The notes under the pieces are model-generated. The model did not search any database. It was not told the DNA's origin and worked only from the letters and a program-made list of their open reading frames with translations. DNA of 64,000 nt from Cardinalis cardinalis (Eukaryota; Chordata; Aves; Passeriformes; Cardinalidae), in NCBI GenBank assembly GCA_014549065.1, contig JACDOX010000016.1, forward strand, positions 5,629,757-5,693,756, read 5' to 3'. The position numbers were made by a program, and so were the translations under genes. Of this stretch, positions 50,620 through 63,900 are shown one piece after another; the stretch's first letter is position 1, and the number at the start of each line of letters is the position of its first letter.

Positions 50620-51320
50620 AGTCAGTTGGTAGAGAATTCTAATTCATGGTTGCCAGAAGGACACACATAGAAAATTATAACTTAAAGGACATGAGTAAGC
50701 GAGGATTTCTGAAAGGTGAGTCATGTTAAACAAACAAGATTACCATCTTATAAGTGACTGGCAGAAGAGAAAATGGCAGATTTAGTATTTCTCTATGTCA
50801 AAAAAAGCTCTTTCCTTTTACCAAAATTTTATGCAACAGATTCTTGTACAGGCTATCTGAACGGGGATTGGATGCTCAAGATTTTTAATACTGCTAATAC
50901 CCAGAGTAGCAGGGAATGGGAAGTGCATATTGGTGGATTGTTGAAGACTAGAATTCTTTTCTTTCTTTGTTGCAATCATTTCTCTTCAATAATTTAATTA
51001 TTGATTCAATTTAAACATGTAAGACAATAAATATTTCAGGTGNTACTAAAGTAAAAAGATGCTTTAAATGGCAGATGCTTGCAATTGCTTTACAGAATAA
51101 TTTCTGATAAATTAAAAGGACAGACCAGGGGGTGAAAAATTAAATGCAAGAGATTTAAGTGTTAAGTGATGCTCCTGGGTCGGTGTATTACACAAGCTAA
51201 GTGTAGTTGAACTTGATATTGAATTAGGTAGTAGTCAGGAAAAAATGTTCAATGCATGCTATTGACAGATGCAGCGTTAACTGCTTACTTCATTGTGTAG
51301 CAGCAATATAGGCTAATGCA
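50620..51320 (+). mobile_element. ancient CR1 reverse-transcriptase-region remnant
   Basis: CR1 text continues in the correct order. GAGGATTTCTGAAAGGTGAG, TCATGTTAAACAAACAAGAT and TAAGTGACTGGCAGAAGAG match the family's GGATTTGTCAAGGGCAAGTC, TGCCTGACAAACCTGAT and TGACTGGCTCTGTGGATGAG. GCAGATTTAGTATTTCTCTA and AGCTCTTTCCTTTTACC match the GTGGATGTGATATACCTTGA and AAAGCTTTTGATAC region of the reverse transcriptase. After about 260 bases, AAATGCAAGAGATTTAAGTG and GTGATGCTCCTGGGTCGGTG match AAATGTAAGGTGATGCACCTGGGTCG. There are many indels and stops, so it is not translatable. The internal spacing is shorter than in the family, which implies a deletion. Confidence 0.66.
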
Positions 51321-54300
51321 TCCAAATGGACTTCTAAAANAAAATTGATCTTGTTTTATAAACCAGTTCAGAAAGAATAACCATTAGGCTGAATTTCCCT
51401 ATTTTGGTCATTAACTTGTAAACACAGAATTATCAAGGAATAAAAGGAGCATATTCAGTGAAGTTGATAAATCTGGGAATATATGGCCTAGAGAAGTGGA
51501 AATAAAGTGATATGCAGAGAGGGTGAGAGCCCCTGTTAATAGCATTGAACTTGGANGAAAAACTGTAAATCCTGCTTTGACAATAGTCTTTGAGGCAGGA
51601 CTGGAGGGTTTTTTTCCTACTTACTCTTCAATCATATTATGTTATTTAACATTTCAAAACTTGACACCAAGTCTTTGGCACCTTCCAGAAGTCCTCAGAA
51701 GTGAATCCCAAGGAAAAGACATTGCTGCTGTTTCTAATCCCCATAATATAGATGTGGTTAATTTAACNCATGAGTTACCTCGCTAAGATTGCTGCAACAC
51801 CCCGTACATCTGAAGTTAATAGCATGCATATGTGTTTGCAGGATCAGGCTTCACTGATCAGCTTTAAATTTAGATGTAGCTAATAACCCCTTCTGTGAGT
51901 TGGCTGGAATTTTCCCCGTCTCCTGTGCAATTTGATGTGCATTAGGAAGTGAGGAGTTACTGCTCTATGACCACCGTTTCTTGTGTTGATAAAATGTAGG
52001 NGTTTTAAAGTGGGTGTCTTTCTCATCAATCTATTCCATTTGCCAGCCTTTGTATCCCATGAGATGGGTGGCTTTGACAAATTTTGACACTTGAAAACCA
52101 GCANGGCTTTGCTGAGATGCTGGTCCAGCCTCCCATGCAGGTGAGGATGTGGCCACTAGCCACCACAGTGGGAGGTGTGGAAATCAAACCTGGCCAAAGC
52201 TGACCTGTGACATATTGCTGGGAATGGCAAAGAACTTTTGAACTCAAAAGAGTTTGTTTTGACTTTATATCTATCCAAAAGCCTGGGTGTGACCCTTTGA
52301 AAAAGTTTGTAAGCCCAAATTGCAAAGTGCCTCAGCCAAACTGATGAAAATTACTAAGAAACTACAAATACAAATTACNTTTGCTGTAGCTGCAGGACCA
52401 TTATGCCAATTAATGTAAGTATTTTCTTTCAAACTCTGTTTGCATACCTGGATCCCTTGTATGTTATGTATTATTTCAGTTCTATTCAGCAGGAATGTAT
52501 GATGAGATAAGATCTTGAGGGTAGGATTGTCATAATAATGAGTGTTTGCATATGTAGCTGAAGATAAAAGAGGATGTGGCTGCACTCTATCTGAAAACCA
52601 GATCCCTAAGAATTTCTTTATCCACATGAGATACAAAGGTGTTTTCAGCTGAGCTGTTGCCACTAACAATGGGAATTCTTTGTAGGTCTTTTCTGTCTTA
52701 TTTAAGCTTTATTTAAGACTGTCCAAAACCAAGAAATTCTTGTGTCTTACTATTGTGTCTGTAATCTGTTCTTCACTGTTTTCTCAGGGATTACTGATCA
52801 TTGCAGAGTATCAGCAAAACAATGTCGAGTACAAAAGCTGCTGCCATATCTCAATGTGTAGCTTAAACACACTGTTATTTTTAAATTTTTTGCAGTTGGT
52901 GCTGCATTCATTATTGAATGTATTTCTCCTATTTAGATTCGATAACTTCTATAGCACTTTAAGAATGAATTATTAGATTTTTTTAAAGACAGCTATTGTA
53001 TTCAGTGGCAAGGGTACATATTGTCAGCATGGGAACTCGCCATTTAGCCTTGATTTTTCTACCATATTTTACTGTCCACTGGCAGAAAAACAAGAAAAAT
53101 GTGCCATGGCATGGCTTTATTGTACCACTGCTCAGCAATTTTTGTATATTGTTTCCTTTTATAATTTGAGACGTGATAATGATTTTTGCAATAAATTTTT
53201 TCATAAGTATTCTTACTGATGGATGATGCATTTATTTAAGCACCAGTGGACAAATAAAGTTATCCACGGATGACTAACAACCTTGAATAAATACCATTTC
53301 ACTCAGCAGCTATCCATAGTACCTTAGCAATGCAATTACATGCCAGGACCTATTATCCCAATTAATGGACTGTTTTATATTCATTGTGCATTATACTTGA
53401 AACTCTTCAGAGGCTTGGCCTTCACTAAGCCAGAGGCAAAAAAGAAATGTATAACAAATCACCAGGAAAAGGCTTTCATTTACTTTCCAATATATATAGC
53501 GTGTAATTATACTTAAAGCATAACAAGGATGGTCTCAGAAATGCCCTTTGATTTGGGTTGCAGTAAAACTATATATTAAACCCAATTATTAAACACAGCT
53601 ATCTNGTTTTCCAAAATTGTTATTAGCAACAGAAGTAGATATTTTGCTATCCTCTTCCTGCATTGCCTTTTTCACAATTATTTTGCCACAGGCTAAGTTT
53701 GAGGGTTATTTACAAGATTCATGTTTCTTCTCTCTTTCTAAGCATGTGAAATAAGAGCATCAGTTCCTGGGGATGCTGCATTTGCTGGATGGGTGAGCAA
53801 ATAAAATAGTCTCCTAAAAATACTCAGTGCACTGTTGTGNTGCTGCTTTGTAAAATGCCAGCCCTGGGCTGTCTTTCACAGGGCTGGAATTTGACCAGTG
53901 GAGTTTCCCTCTACTCCCTCTGGTGGTTTCCAAAGCTGCATTTCTAAAGCTATAAAATAAAACACAGTTGTATTTCTTCTCCTCATTGTAAGGAGCATTG
54001 ATTGCTTCTCATTGTATATTATAGCAAAGGGGCAGTCTATTACATAAATTTATTGCATTTTCTTCATGATAATTACTGGAAGTTATTGAACAAGGCAGGG
54101 AGTTATCACCAGTAAGTTCCTGCTATAGCTGAGGAAGCAAATCCACAAGTATTTAGTGGATCCAAAGCTGTAAACAACACATCCTGTTTACAGTGTAGTA
54201 GGAATTTACAACTTACAGTGCATCTGAGGATTTTTTTAGGAATTATGTTCAACTACTACAAATTCAGGCTTGAAATATGAACTGCAGTAAAACATTGTCT

Positions 54301-56100
54301 TACGTTGTATCNTGCAGATACCTTTTGTTGAGGCATTAGACAGCAGTTAAAACAACNACTAGATTCACCATCTTCCTTACTCAAGAATGGCATTACTATT
54401 TCATGAGCAGCTGGTTAGGGAGTCTCATGAAATCTGCATTCATACATTAATGCAGGACTGCTCTTTTACATTCGGAAGAGGAATCTATCAATGGGAAAAA
54501 TCAATAACATAAATGTCCCAGTAGGGCTGCGGATTCCCGTAAAACACAGTCATTGACTCATCTTTCTGGAAGTCCTTTTCACAAATAATTTTTCCCANGT
54601 CAGTAGTTGCCAGAGGAGCACTAGGAAAGAGGATAGCTGTCACAGCCAGAATGTGTGCTTCCCGAATTTCCTGGGTGGGCCTCATTGCCTCCATCCCCTG
54701 CCCCTGGCAGAGCTGGATGTGTCCTTGTCACACCACATAACATCANCCACGGGGAGTGCAGAGAGAGGGCCCAGGGCTGCTGCAGCTGCCCTTGGATGCC
54801 TGGCTCCTGAGAGCCTCAAGGAAAAAAGGGTGAGCAGGTGTCTGCTGCCNTCTGGATACAGCTGGAACCTACAGTGACAGCCCAGCATGGTGTTAAAAGA
54901 GAAATGCCAACAATTGCAAGTTTGTGAGTTCCTATTTTTCTAATAGTTCCTTCTTTGCCTGAAAGAAAAGGGGGCCTTGTGTGTGAGATGGTTTCAGGTC
55001 CTGCTGCTCTCCTCTCCTTTCTGTCACANGTCCTGAGATATCAGTGAGTGCAGTGCTTGGGATATCCAAGATATTTAGCTCCAAGATATCCAAGCTCAAA
55101 CAGCCTTCAGATTCATGCCTCCAATCATTAATGGAATAATTTCTCTAATATGGTTATCAAACATAAAGCAATGGTTTATAAAATTATGCAGAAAAAGTGT
55201 TTTCACTGACTTCAGATACCAGAATTCCCAGATTTTTGCTTTAAGACAGCAGAGGAGGTTTGTTAATATGCAGGTCCACTGTGGGAAGTACTAATGCATT
55301 TAAAGAGCAGCCCAGCTGTCCCACCAAAGGAATGCTACAGGTGTAATCCACATGCGCATTTATTAAAAGATGGAAGATAAAAGCCAAAAATGGTTAATAT
55401 AAAGGTCAAAAAAAGTTTAAAGCCAGTAATTTTAGCCCTTTATCCTATGAAAAAACTAATAGAGAAGAAATAAAAAGCTAGCACGTATATTAACTCAAAT
55501 TAAATGTTGATGACTTTGATAAATGCTGCAGTCTCAATAAATATAAGTGATCTTCACATTACTCTTCATTTATTGACACCCTCGTACNATTTTGAAGAAG
55601 ATTCATCTTCCACCAAAGACTTTTATTGCTATAATATTTCATAACTGACTAGCCAATTTCTTCCATTATCTTAATACTCACAGTTAAAATAAAGAACTAA
55701 CATTATCCCTGATGACTATCTATGTCATATACAAAGACAGTGAGGAGACAAAACATAATTTCGGAAAGAAAATTCCTAGCCATTATTCACTATCTCTTAC
55801 TTCAATTTCAAATATTACACTGATATAGGCTTGGAAATATTTTTCTTNTTCTGACCTAGTTTTCTGGTTTTCTTATCAGTCTTTCTGCTTTTTGAAGGAT
55901 GAAGCTGTAGATGGCCTTTTTAGTAAAAAAAATTTTTACTCCATAGGTAGAAAATTTAATCACTTTCATTTCTACCATTTCATTGAGAGCAGAACATTTT
56001 ACAAAACAGTTTTGTTTTTTTTTCCTAGTTCATTGTGGAGCTGAAACAAAGTCTTAGGAAGTAATCTGGGGCAACAGTGACAGAAGGGGACTGGAGAGTT
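51321..56100. other. AT-rich unique sequence, no gene recognised
   Basis: No frame is supported. Two overlapping minus-strand frames at 52026-52669 (99 and 132 codons) have no known similarity and hold undefined residues. A GC-rich patch at 54640-54880 is rich in CTGCAGCTGCC but shows no coding signature. The segment at 53280-53420 is unique with CAATTACATGCC and CAATTAATGGAC cores and could be a regulatory element. The remainder shows nothing I can name. Confidence 0.55.
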
Positions 56101-56185
56101 GGTCTCTATTTTAGCCACCAGCTAAAGAATGGAAAAGATTTTTTAGCTGGTCTCTATTTTAGCCACCAGCTAAAGAATGGAAAAG
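56101..56185. repeat. recent 48-base tandem duplication
   Basis: The 37-base string beginning GGTCTCTATTTTAGCCACC and ending AATGGAAAAG occurs at 56101-56137 and again without any mismatch at 56149-56185, a 48-base period. The two copies are separated by an 11-base linker. Because 48 is a multiple of three, the duplication keeps an 85-codon plus-strand frame (56077-56334) open and repeats GLYFSHQLKNGK in it. The complete identity points to a recent event or to an assembly error. Confidence 0.95.
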
Positions 56186-57408
56186 GTGAATTACATGATG
56201 GGCCTTTTGATTCTGCTTTGTGTTTAAATAGTGCCCTTCTGCTGGCAGAAATGGGAGGAGTCAAGCCCTCAAGGACAGGCTCCAGCCTTGCTGTGAGGAC
56301 AAGTGCCCTTGATACGTACTCTGATTGTGGCTGAAAATCTGCAGGATCATAAATGTCATCCCTTCTTCCTGTCTTGCAGCAATTCATTGCTTTCCAAGTG
56401 TCTTAGTTACGACTGTCCAGGCAGCAAATATATTTTGGTTGTCTGTGAGTATTAATTACAGAGCACTACACATGATAAGAATATTTAGTGTCTCTAATGT
56501 TGTTAATTTTCCAGTAGAAAAAATTCAGTAATAATGGCAGAAATATAAAATCTGGGGGAAGGAATGGACCTTTAAATAAATTCTGATTTACTTTCTCCCT
56601 TCCACAGTATTAAAAGTATCATTGATACAGAAGGAATGGCAGTCTCCTGTCCAGAATTTACTGAAGGCTTAGAAAGCAATGAATCTCCTTCTACAGTCTT
56701 GTGTTGCTGATAAACATAGAGATAAAGAATGCATCTGATAACTATCACATATTATTACNTTGCAGAATTAATATATTAAATAATTCAGTGTGTACTTCTC
56801 TGCTATACCTCAGAATAACTGAAAGGTTGAGCNCTTGGGTTAGCTTGAAATTGTGTAAAAATATTCATAGTATGTGGATGAACACAGCTTTTCTATAACC
56901 AAATGAACTTTGGAGCCATTTCATTATCACAATAAGACATTTCCGAGAGTGTGGTATTGTAAGATAGTCCTTTTATGGATCATTTTAAGGCCAGTGGGGC
57001 ATGTGTTATCTCACTTTAACACACAACTTGTGGGGTGTTGTTTTTTTATTTAAATAAATTATGTTTCAAGTCCAACAGCTTTTTTTGTGTACAGAACAAA
57101 CTAAAGAAGGTGAATAATGTGAGCATGGGAATCTTTTAATTTAAAAAGAAATGTTTCTTAATTAGAGATAATGGTAGAAGCTTGGAAGGAATGCTCACCT
57201 TATGAGCAAATCTCAGCAGCTCTGCTGTGCTTNTATAGAGAAAGGGCTGTAAGTAACACCCTGCTCTTACCTAGCTCATTGACTTCTAGTGACTTCCTCT
57301 AACCNCCTTTTCCAAACTTTCTAATTTTTATTTTTTTTTTAACATCTGTGTTCATTAAAGTTTGGGTGTTGGATTTGGGGATTCTTAAGCATATTAAATG
57401 GAAGAAGC
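56186..57408. other. AT-rich unique sequence, nothing recognised
   Basis: Only short, unsupported frames. T-rich and AT-rich tracts occur near 57037-57060 and 57326-57340. No repeats or RNA genes were recognised. Confidence 0.6.
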
Positions 57409-57409
57409 T

Positions 57410-57427
57410 GTCCCCTCATGAGGGGAC
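57410..57427. repeat. perfect 18-base palindrome
   Basis: GTCCCCTCATGAGGGGAC equals its own reverse complement over all 18 bases. It sits at the left edge of the LTR-like element at 57409. It could be a binding site for a dimeric factor or a feature of the LTR terminus. Confidence 0.95.
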
Positions 57428-57650
57428 TGCAACTGTGCAGCTTGCCTGTATGGGTTTATTTAAAGCAAAGGGGAAAAGGCAGCAAGTGTGGAGGGATAGA
57501 ATGTAAGAGAATAGTGCANAAGGTAATCTCCCACCTGAGGAGTTGCAGCTGTACCAATCACCAAAGATTAGGAACAGGCCTGCCCTTAACAGGCCACAGC
57601 TGTGTCCAATAAGAACAGTGCTACAAAAGAGGGGGTTTGCTGGGTGATGA

Positions 57651-57712
57651 GAGAGTTGGAGTTTGTTGGCTGTGCTGTGAAGAGAGTTGGAGTTTGTTTG
57701 CTGTGGAGAAGA
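57651..57712. repeat. 31-base tandem duplication inside the LTR-like element
   Basis: GAGAGTTGGAGTTTGTT occurs at 57651 and again at 57682, each followed by a GCTGTG segment. Small tandem duplications are frequent in LTR U3/R regions and often distinguish subfamilies. Confidence 0.88.
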
Positions 57713-57971
57713 AGGAGTCAGTGCTGTGAGGAGTTGCCCATGAGAAATCACCAAAAAGGTATGGGACCTTTGCAATAAGATGGCAACAAGCAAGAGCTGT
57801 GCAGCTGGGAATTAGTCTTGCCTCAGGGCTCCCACAAAGACAGGGGCAGCATGAGGAAGAGCTAAATTTTAGTCCTGGGTTGCTCTGAGAGTGGGGTACA
57901 GCTTTTTCTTCACTTGCCCAGATGTAATTCTGCTCTAGAACTGCCCAGAGAAATTTTTGTTTCTCCATTCA

Positions 57972-60900
57972 CCTTCTACTTAACAGTAGAACAGCTGTTG
58001 TTGCATATACCATGTTCAGGAATGGCATCTGATTTTCCCTCTTTCAGCTGCACCATTCTTGTTTAACCATGATGGAATTGCAGTTTACCCACGACTCTGC
58101 TGCAGAGCTCCTTCATCACCCCAACCTCTGGTTCTGACTCTACCACTCCTCAACATCCTGTGTCCTTTTTTTTGGATCTCCCTCATCAGATTTAAAACTT
58201 TATCTTCCTTTCTATCCCCTCTGTTAATCAGCTAAGGATGTCAACTTTTGCCTGCCCAGCCCCATGCTTGCCTCCATGCCGGCTTTGTCTGCAAAGCTCT
58301 GCCCAGCCACGATGNTTTTCTGCCTCAACCCCACACTGTCTCTTCTGTGCTGTTCAAAATAACTTGTCAGTGCTTTGCTCCTGCTATTCTAAACCCATCG
58401 CCTACTTTTCTTGGTCTCATTTTTCCTATGCCTGTTTGGTATATTTTGTTTCATTTTTAGAGCAGAGATTCTTCCCCTGAGTGGAAATAAAAATATCATA
58501 GTTTTGATGTGTTTCCTGTTGGGAATTACTAACTTCTTGTGAGGTTTATATAGCTTAATCACTATCTATGGAACTTGTAAATCATGTAAAAAACCAGGTA
58601 TGTTCAATAGGATATAACATACACTTGTGATTACCATTACTTTCTTTGCAACACTCAAAGTATCATTTCCCTATTTTAGTCTTTCCTTATTATNTTCTGT
58701 CAGAGGTTCAAAGCAGAAAAATGTGAACCATTGTAAAAGGAAATACAGGCTGTGAGTGGAGTCCTCCCTTGTCAGTGCTTCTTTTAACTACTCTGATTTG
58801 TTCTAAGTATAAATGACTTCGAAAATATTCCTTCCACCTGGCCATTTCATAGCAGTGAATTGCATGTCAGCCTTCAAATTATAATGAAAATTATGAAAAG
58901 GAAGATAAAATGATCACAGAAGCAACAAAAGACACCAATGCTTTATAAATACATATTTTTTTACATACAGCTACAGTCCTAGTCAAAATCTCTTACTATC
59001 AAACTTTTCACTTCAGATAGAATAATTAACAAAAATAGAAGTGACTGCACATAAAAAATGTATAGTGTAAGATATATTCATCCTCAGATAAAGCAGCTGA
59101 ACCCAGTATTAATAAAGATTGCTATTCATTTTTTGAATTTGTATGATTGACCACTTAAAGAAATTACTAGTGCTATAGAAAGTCTTGTGACTAAAAGGGA
59201 AAAGTCATTTAGTTCAGGGAGGTCTTGTCGGCCTCATAAAATAACTGTTGATTATAATTATANAGTAATCTCTGAAATATTCTCTTGGCAAGTAGAGAGA
59301 AAATGAACAGGGGAAAAAATTACCTCCAACTGATACACATTACTGATATCAAGAATACACTTTTGCAGCCTATTGCACGCTGTGAGAAGCTTTCCAAAGC
59401 TTGTTTCTTTTGCTAACTCTCATTTCATCTGTCTAGTTACTTATACTATGTAAGGCAGAAAATTTGCTTTTTCAAAGACATGGATATAAACTACCCAAAC
59501 TATTTTGGTTTCCTCAATTGTCATGCTCTAAAAAAAAAAAAAAAATCCAGTTTTATGTGACTGTTTAGCCCTAAGATAAGGAACATAAGAACAGATCTGA
59601 ACTTTTCCAGCATCAGACAGTAATTGTTTCTGTGACTTACAGTGTCAATTTTCCACTCTTACTATTACTATCATGAGGGAAATACTACTGGTGTAACAAT
59701 TGCTCTCAATTTTTAGCATGTTACAAATTTGCTGCTTTGCCTTGCTGCTTTACAGAACAATAACCAGGAGGGGAAACCTATTTTTGTTCTGGTTTAACAG
59801 AGAAGCAAATTTTCCAGTTTTGACTCGGAAAATTTGCAGTCATGTTGTAAATCCTACTAGGAAATCATCACCTCTGCCACGGTCTGTGTTAGCTGTATTG
59901 GCATGTGGAAGGCACGTGCCTCATTTCTCACTAATTAGAAAGTGTCTTAAAAGAAGTTAAAATAGTGAACACTGGTAGATACCACTGTCTGGTGAGTTGT
60001 TGGAATTTCAAGGTAACATGAGGTATGTTGGGAACAGTATAAATTCGTGTGTGATTCTTGCAGAATTAAACCTATAATGGAGAACCATGGACACATTTAA
60101 GATATTTCACATTGTTTCAGGTGGTCTTGTCCTATCAGGCTGTAGAATTCCCCAGACTTACAGATTCATCTCCCATTTAAAGCAATGAAACTTCACTTTC
60201 ATTCTTTAGCCTGGAGGATTGTGGAAGCACAGCAAAATGCATATCCATGTTGATATTTAAANTAGTTTTAGTATCTGCTTTAAGAGTTATTGAAGTGAAT
60301 GGCATTCCAGGAGGGCATCACTCACAGCAGAAGTCAGGTGTGTCAAGTCTTTGGCAACTAGAAACTTTTCTTCTTTAAAGAAAATGAAATTATCTGGAGA
60401 ACTGTTGCCCAATCCTTTTAAACATAGTNCTTGGTGTGGGGGATCCCACAAATGGTATCTCTTAAAAGCAATAATAAGAAGTTGGAAGCTTGATCGAAGT
60501 CTCTGTTATTTCTCTAATGTGAAATCCCAATGGAATTAGCCTGAAGCAACTTCATACTNAAATGCAAACTTCAGTCTGACACCACTGACCTCGGGACAGC
60601 CATTGTGAGGATAAATCTGGCCANTTTGTCAAACCCATTGTGATTTCCAAAGGGAACAGAGAACTCCAGAAAATTAAGTCTTCTATTAAAAAAGTTTCTA
60701 AAATTAAAATCTCTACTGATTTCCAAACATCTTGTAGATGTTTATATTGTGAATCATGAATACCTCTGTCTATAGATCTACATGAAACTACTGAAACTAT
60801 CTAGGCATTTTTTCTATAGTGAAAGCCTGCATCAAATCTGATATTACAGAGTAAACAAGAAGTGNATGTCTCAAAAGTTACAAGTCTAGAAAGGTTTTAG

Positions 60901-63900
60901 TCCTTTTTAGAGGTCAAGAGTGATTGGCCACAAGTCAAAAAATAGTTAGAAACAAACTAAGATTCACCAGCACCAGACTGATTTGCTAGAAGTGAATTTG
61001 CATGTGTTACATGTGTCCAGATGTTCTTTTTAGCTCAGTACTGGCAAACAGCCCAATTTGTCTAAATCATATTTAATATACAGCAGCTTGTGGCAGGTGT
61101 AAAGAAAAAAATATATATCTTGCAAATCTCCCATGGTATTCTCTATATAATTAAAATTGGTTTTGTAAATGACCTTAATAGTATTTAAAAAGGGTAGGAG
61201 AGGAAAGCATAACTTGATAGTGAGCAATTAGTAACAAATTAAAAAGCTATTGCATGTAAGCCTCCTGGTTTCAACTCTAAAAGGTACTGGCCACACAGAT
61301 TAAAGGAGGGGTTTCTGTGGAGATTCTGAAGCCACTTTTCAACATGTCCTTCATGGTTTGCACAAATTCTCAGTGTGGACAACTTCTTGACCTTAATAAT
61401 CATTGCCAGCAGTTTAAACGGAGTTTGTAGGATGAAGAGTGAGTTTGGGGAAAATCTGAGAGTATTTTGGTTCTTTCCCTAGCATAACCATGCTGTGGCA
61501 GTATCAGCAGAAGNGCTCCATTGGGGGAGCACTGCCAGCTTGGGAGGACTGGGATGCTCATTGCCTGTGCAGGCACTGCTCAGCCTCAGCAGCTCTCACA
61601 GAGCTCTGCAGGGGAACACCATGTGCACCAAGGGAGCTCTGGCTTTATCAAAGCTCTGTTTCCAGTGCACAACCCACACTATCTGTCTCCTTGGAAGGAA
61701 AGTTCTGTTGTCTCTTNTCCAGTTATTCTTCAGTGGTATCCATGGAAGGTAATGGACAAAACATTGCACCAGGTCTCAAGGGATTTCTTTGTGCCTTGGC
61801 TGGGGATGCTGATATTTATCTCCTGCAAAGTCCTTTGAAATTTGGAAACATAAACTTCCAAATATTTCCTAGTTGTTACCATGTTGTTACCATTATTCAG
61901 TGAGGGGATGAAGTTCCTTATACTGAATTCACAAAAATTTAGCAAATTCCAGTGCAATTTAAGAAAATTATTTTCTATTTACTTCAGAAATTTTCTAGTG
62001 TCTCCTGCAATATAAGAATACCACGGTATATTAAAAGTGTGGACATAGCTCTTGTTAACATCTCAATGAATGTATGAACATATTGNGAGATAACTTTTAA
62101 GCAATTTAGCATTTTTTGATTGTTCTGTGAACTCACCTTGTGCTATAAAGGGAGATGGATTATATGTGATATTTGTGAGAGGTAAGAGATTGACACAGTG
62201 GCTCAGGCTGTTGCTTTAAACACATCTTTAGTCAGCATTATGTTATTCCTTACAACTGACATCCTCTTGATGNCTTTGAGACAGATGTCCAGTGCTGAAC
62301 TAGACAGAAGTGCAATTAATATTGAACAAATATAGGGGTTGCACTTTGTCTGCACGTTGATTCAACCTGTTTCTGTAGAACAAATTATTTGAATTTCTAC
62401 TGCATTAGCAACAGCAGACTGTTTGGAAAGAGAATTTGATGTCAGACANGCCACCTGGCAAATAGTGGAGAAGTTTGTCGGGAAAATATATCAAAATTGC
62501 AGAGAATTTTTTTAATGAGGTCAGGATATCACACAGAATCATAGANTATAAAAGCACTCTTGTGTTGTTTNTTTAGTATTATAGTGGTGTTTATTTGCTG
62601 TAATGTCTAAATAAGAATAGTTAACATTCATTTCAAAAGGGAAAAAAATTATCTTTTTCCTGTAATTTGCAGTGCAATAAGCTTAACGTTAGAGCCTGAG
62701 TGCAGTTGTACTGAACTCTGTAAAGAGCTCCTAGGTAAAAGAACTTTTCTCTAATGGCCAGTGAACCATCCTATCCCCCTTTTGTGCACCAGATATGAAG
62801 ATATTGTCTCTAGGGCTGTACAGAAAATGAAACCTTTGGCAGGGAAGCAGATATTCTGCTCTGAGTTTATTGCTCTGGAGCTCTGAACTTCCCAGCCCTG
62901 CAGTGCTACTGCAGAGGACCCAGAAAGTTACCCTGTAAGTAGAGGCTGCATATATCATTCACTGTCTGCACTTCCATGGGAACATTGCATACNCTCTTTC
63001 TGTGAGAATGTCTGGATATGTGTTGATTTATGCCCTTTTTCACCTACTGCCCAGTTTATTTTCTCTGAATTCTGACTTCGGAATATTTTTTGTATCTGCA
63101 CAGACTGAAATACATAAAAATATTTTTTGTTATGCAGTTTTAATGACATTTTTCTACAGAAAGAAGAATATATGCTGTTTATGAGCATCTGTTACTTCTG
63201 GAATCAGCTTGGTAAAGGACATTTTGTGTTTAGTAATCCAGAAATTCCTGTAGTTAAACTTTGAGAAAAACAGTTATTTTTTTCATGCAAATAAAGCAGT
63301 GAAGGGNTTTTTTGTCAAAACATAGTTGTTTGTTATTCCTTTTACAAGATATATAGTCTTGTTTTGGTCATGATTGCTCATGCAACCATATGGGAGTTTG
63401 TTCATATTCTAGTTGAGCTAAAATCTGTTGCCATGTGTTTGCCTACTCATAGTAATTTTTTAAAGGCTTGTCTATTTTTCACAGCTANATTTAAGCTGAA
63501 TTTGTTCATTTTCTTATTATAAAAGATAAATTATGAAGTCAGATGTTGACTGTTTAGGAGAGTTAACATCAGAGNAGTTTGTTACTTTGTGATTTTGCTT
63601 CTCTCTAACAAAGTTCTTAAATAACAAATTCCTAAAACTATTTCTTAAGCCAGACTGATTAGTAGTAGTGAAAGCCACTGGTAATGTAGGCAGCTAATGA
63701 TAAAACTGGAAGGGCCAGAGATATCCAGGCTTAAATATCCCAGAGTCATTGAATTTCACAGTCTTGAAATAAACAGCTGATTTCTCATGTGGCCTTCAGC
63801 CTGTCTGAGCTTTGTGGAAGGCCATGCAGGGTCCAGAGAGGAATGTGGAGGGCTTTAAGGGACAGGGTATCTACAGCAATGCAAGTCAGACTTGCTGATG

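Larger units (their letters stand above)
57409..57971 (+). mobile_element. probable solo LTR of a second avian endogenous retrovirus family
   Basis: The segment is GC-richer than its flanks, begins TGTCCCCTCATG and can be bounded by a CA at 57971 (563 bases). It contains promoter-like and polyadenylation-like features expected of an LTR. CAGCTGTGTCCAATAAGAAC and a degenerate TATA-like GCTACAAAAGAG lie near 57596-57631, and TTTGCAATAAGATGGCAAC is near 57768-57786. The text GAGTTGCCCATGAGAAATCACC and CCACAGCTGTGTCCAATAAG is what I recall from passerine LTR families, but I cannot assign a name. An internal 31-base duplication is present. No target-site duplication is visible and both ends are tentative. 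Confidence 0.55.

Noticed and set aside
61490..61903. 137-codon plus-strand frame with two companions in other frames
   Set aside because: Three overlapping frames in one GC-richer patch indicate compositional absence of stops rather than coding.
62531..62556. Possible reverse-complement CR1 end (CAGAATCATAGA)
   Set aside because: Only about a dozen bases match, which is too short to separate from chance.
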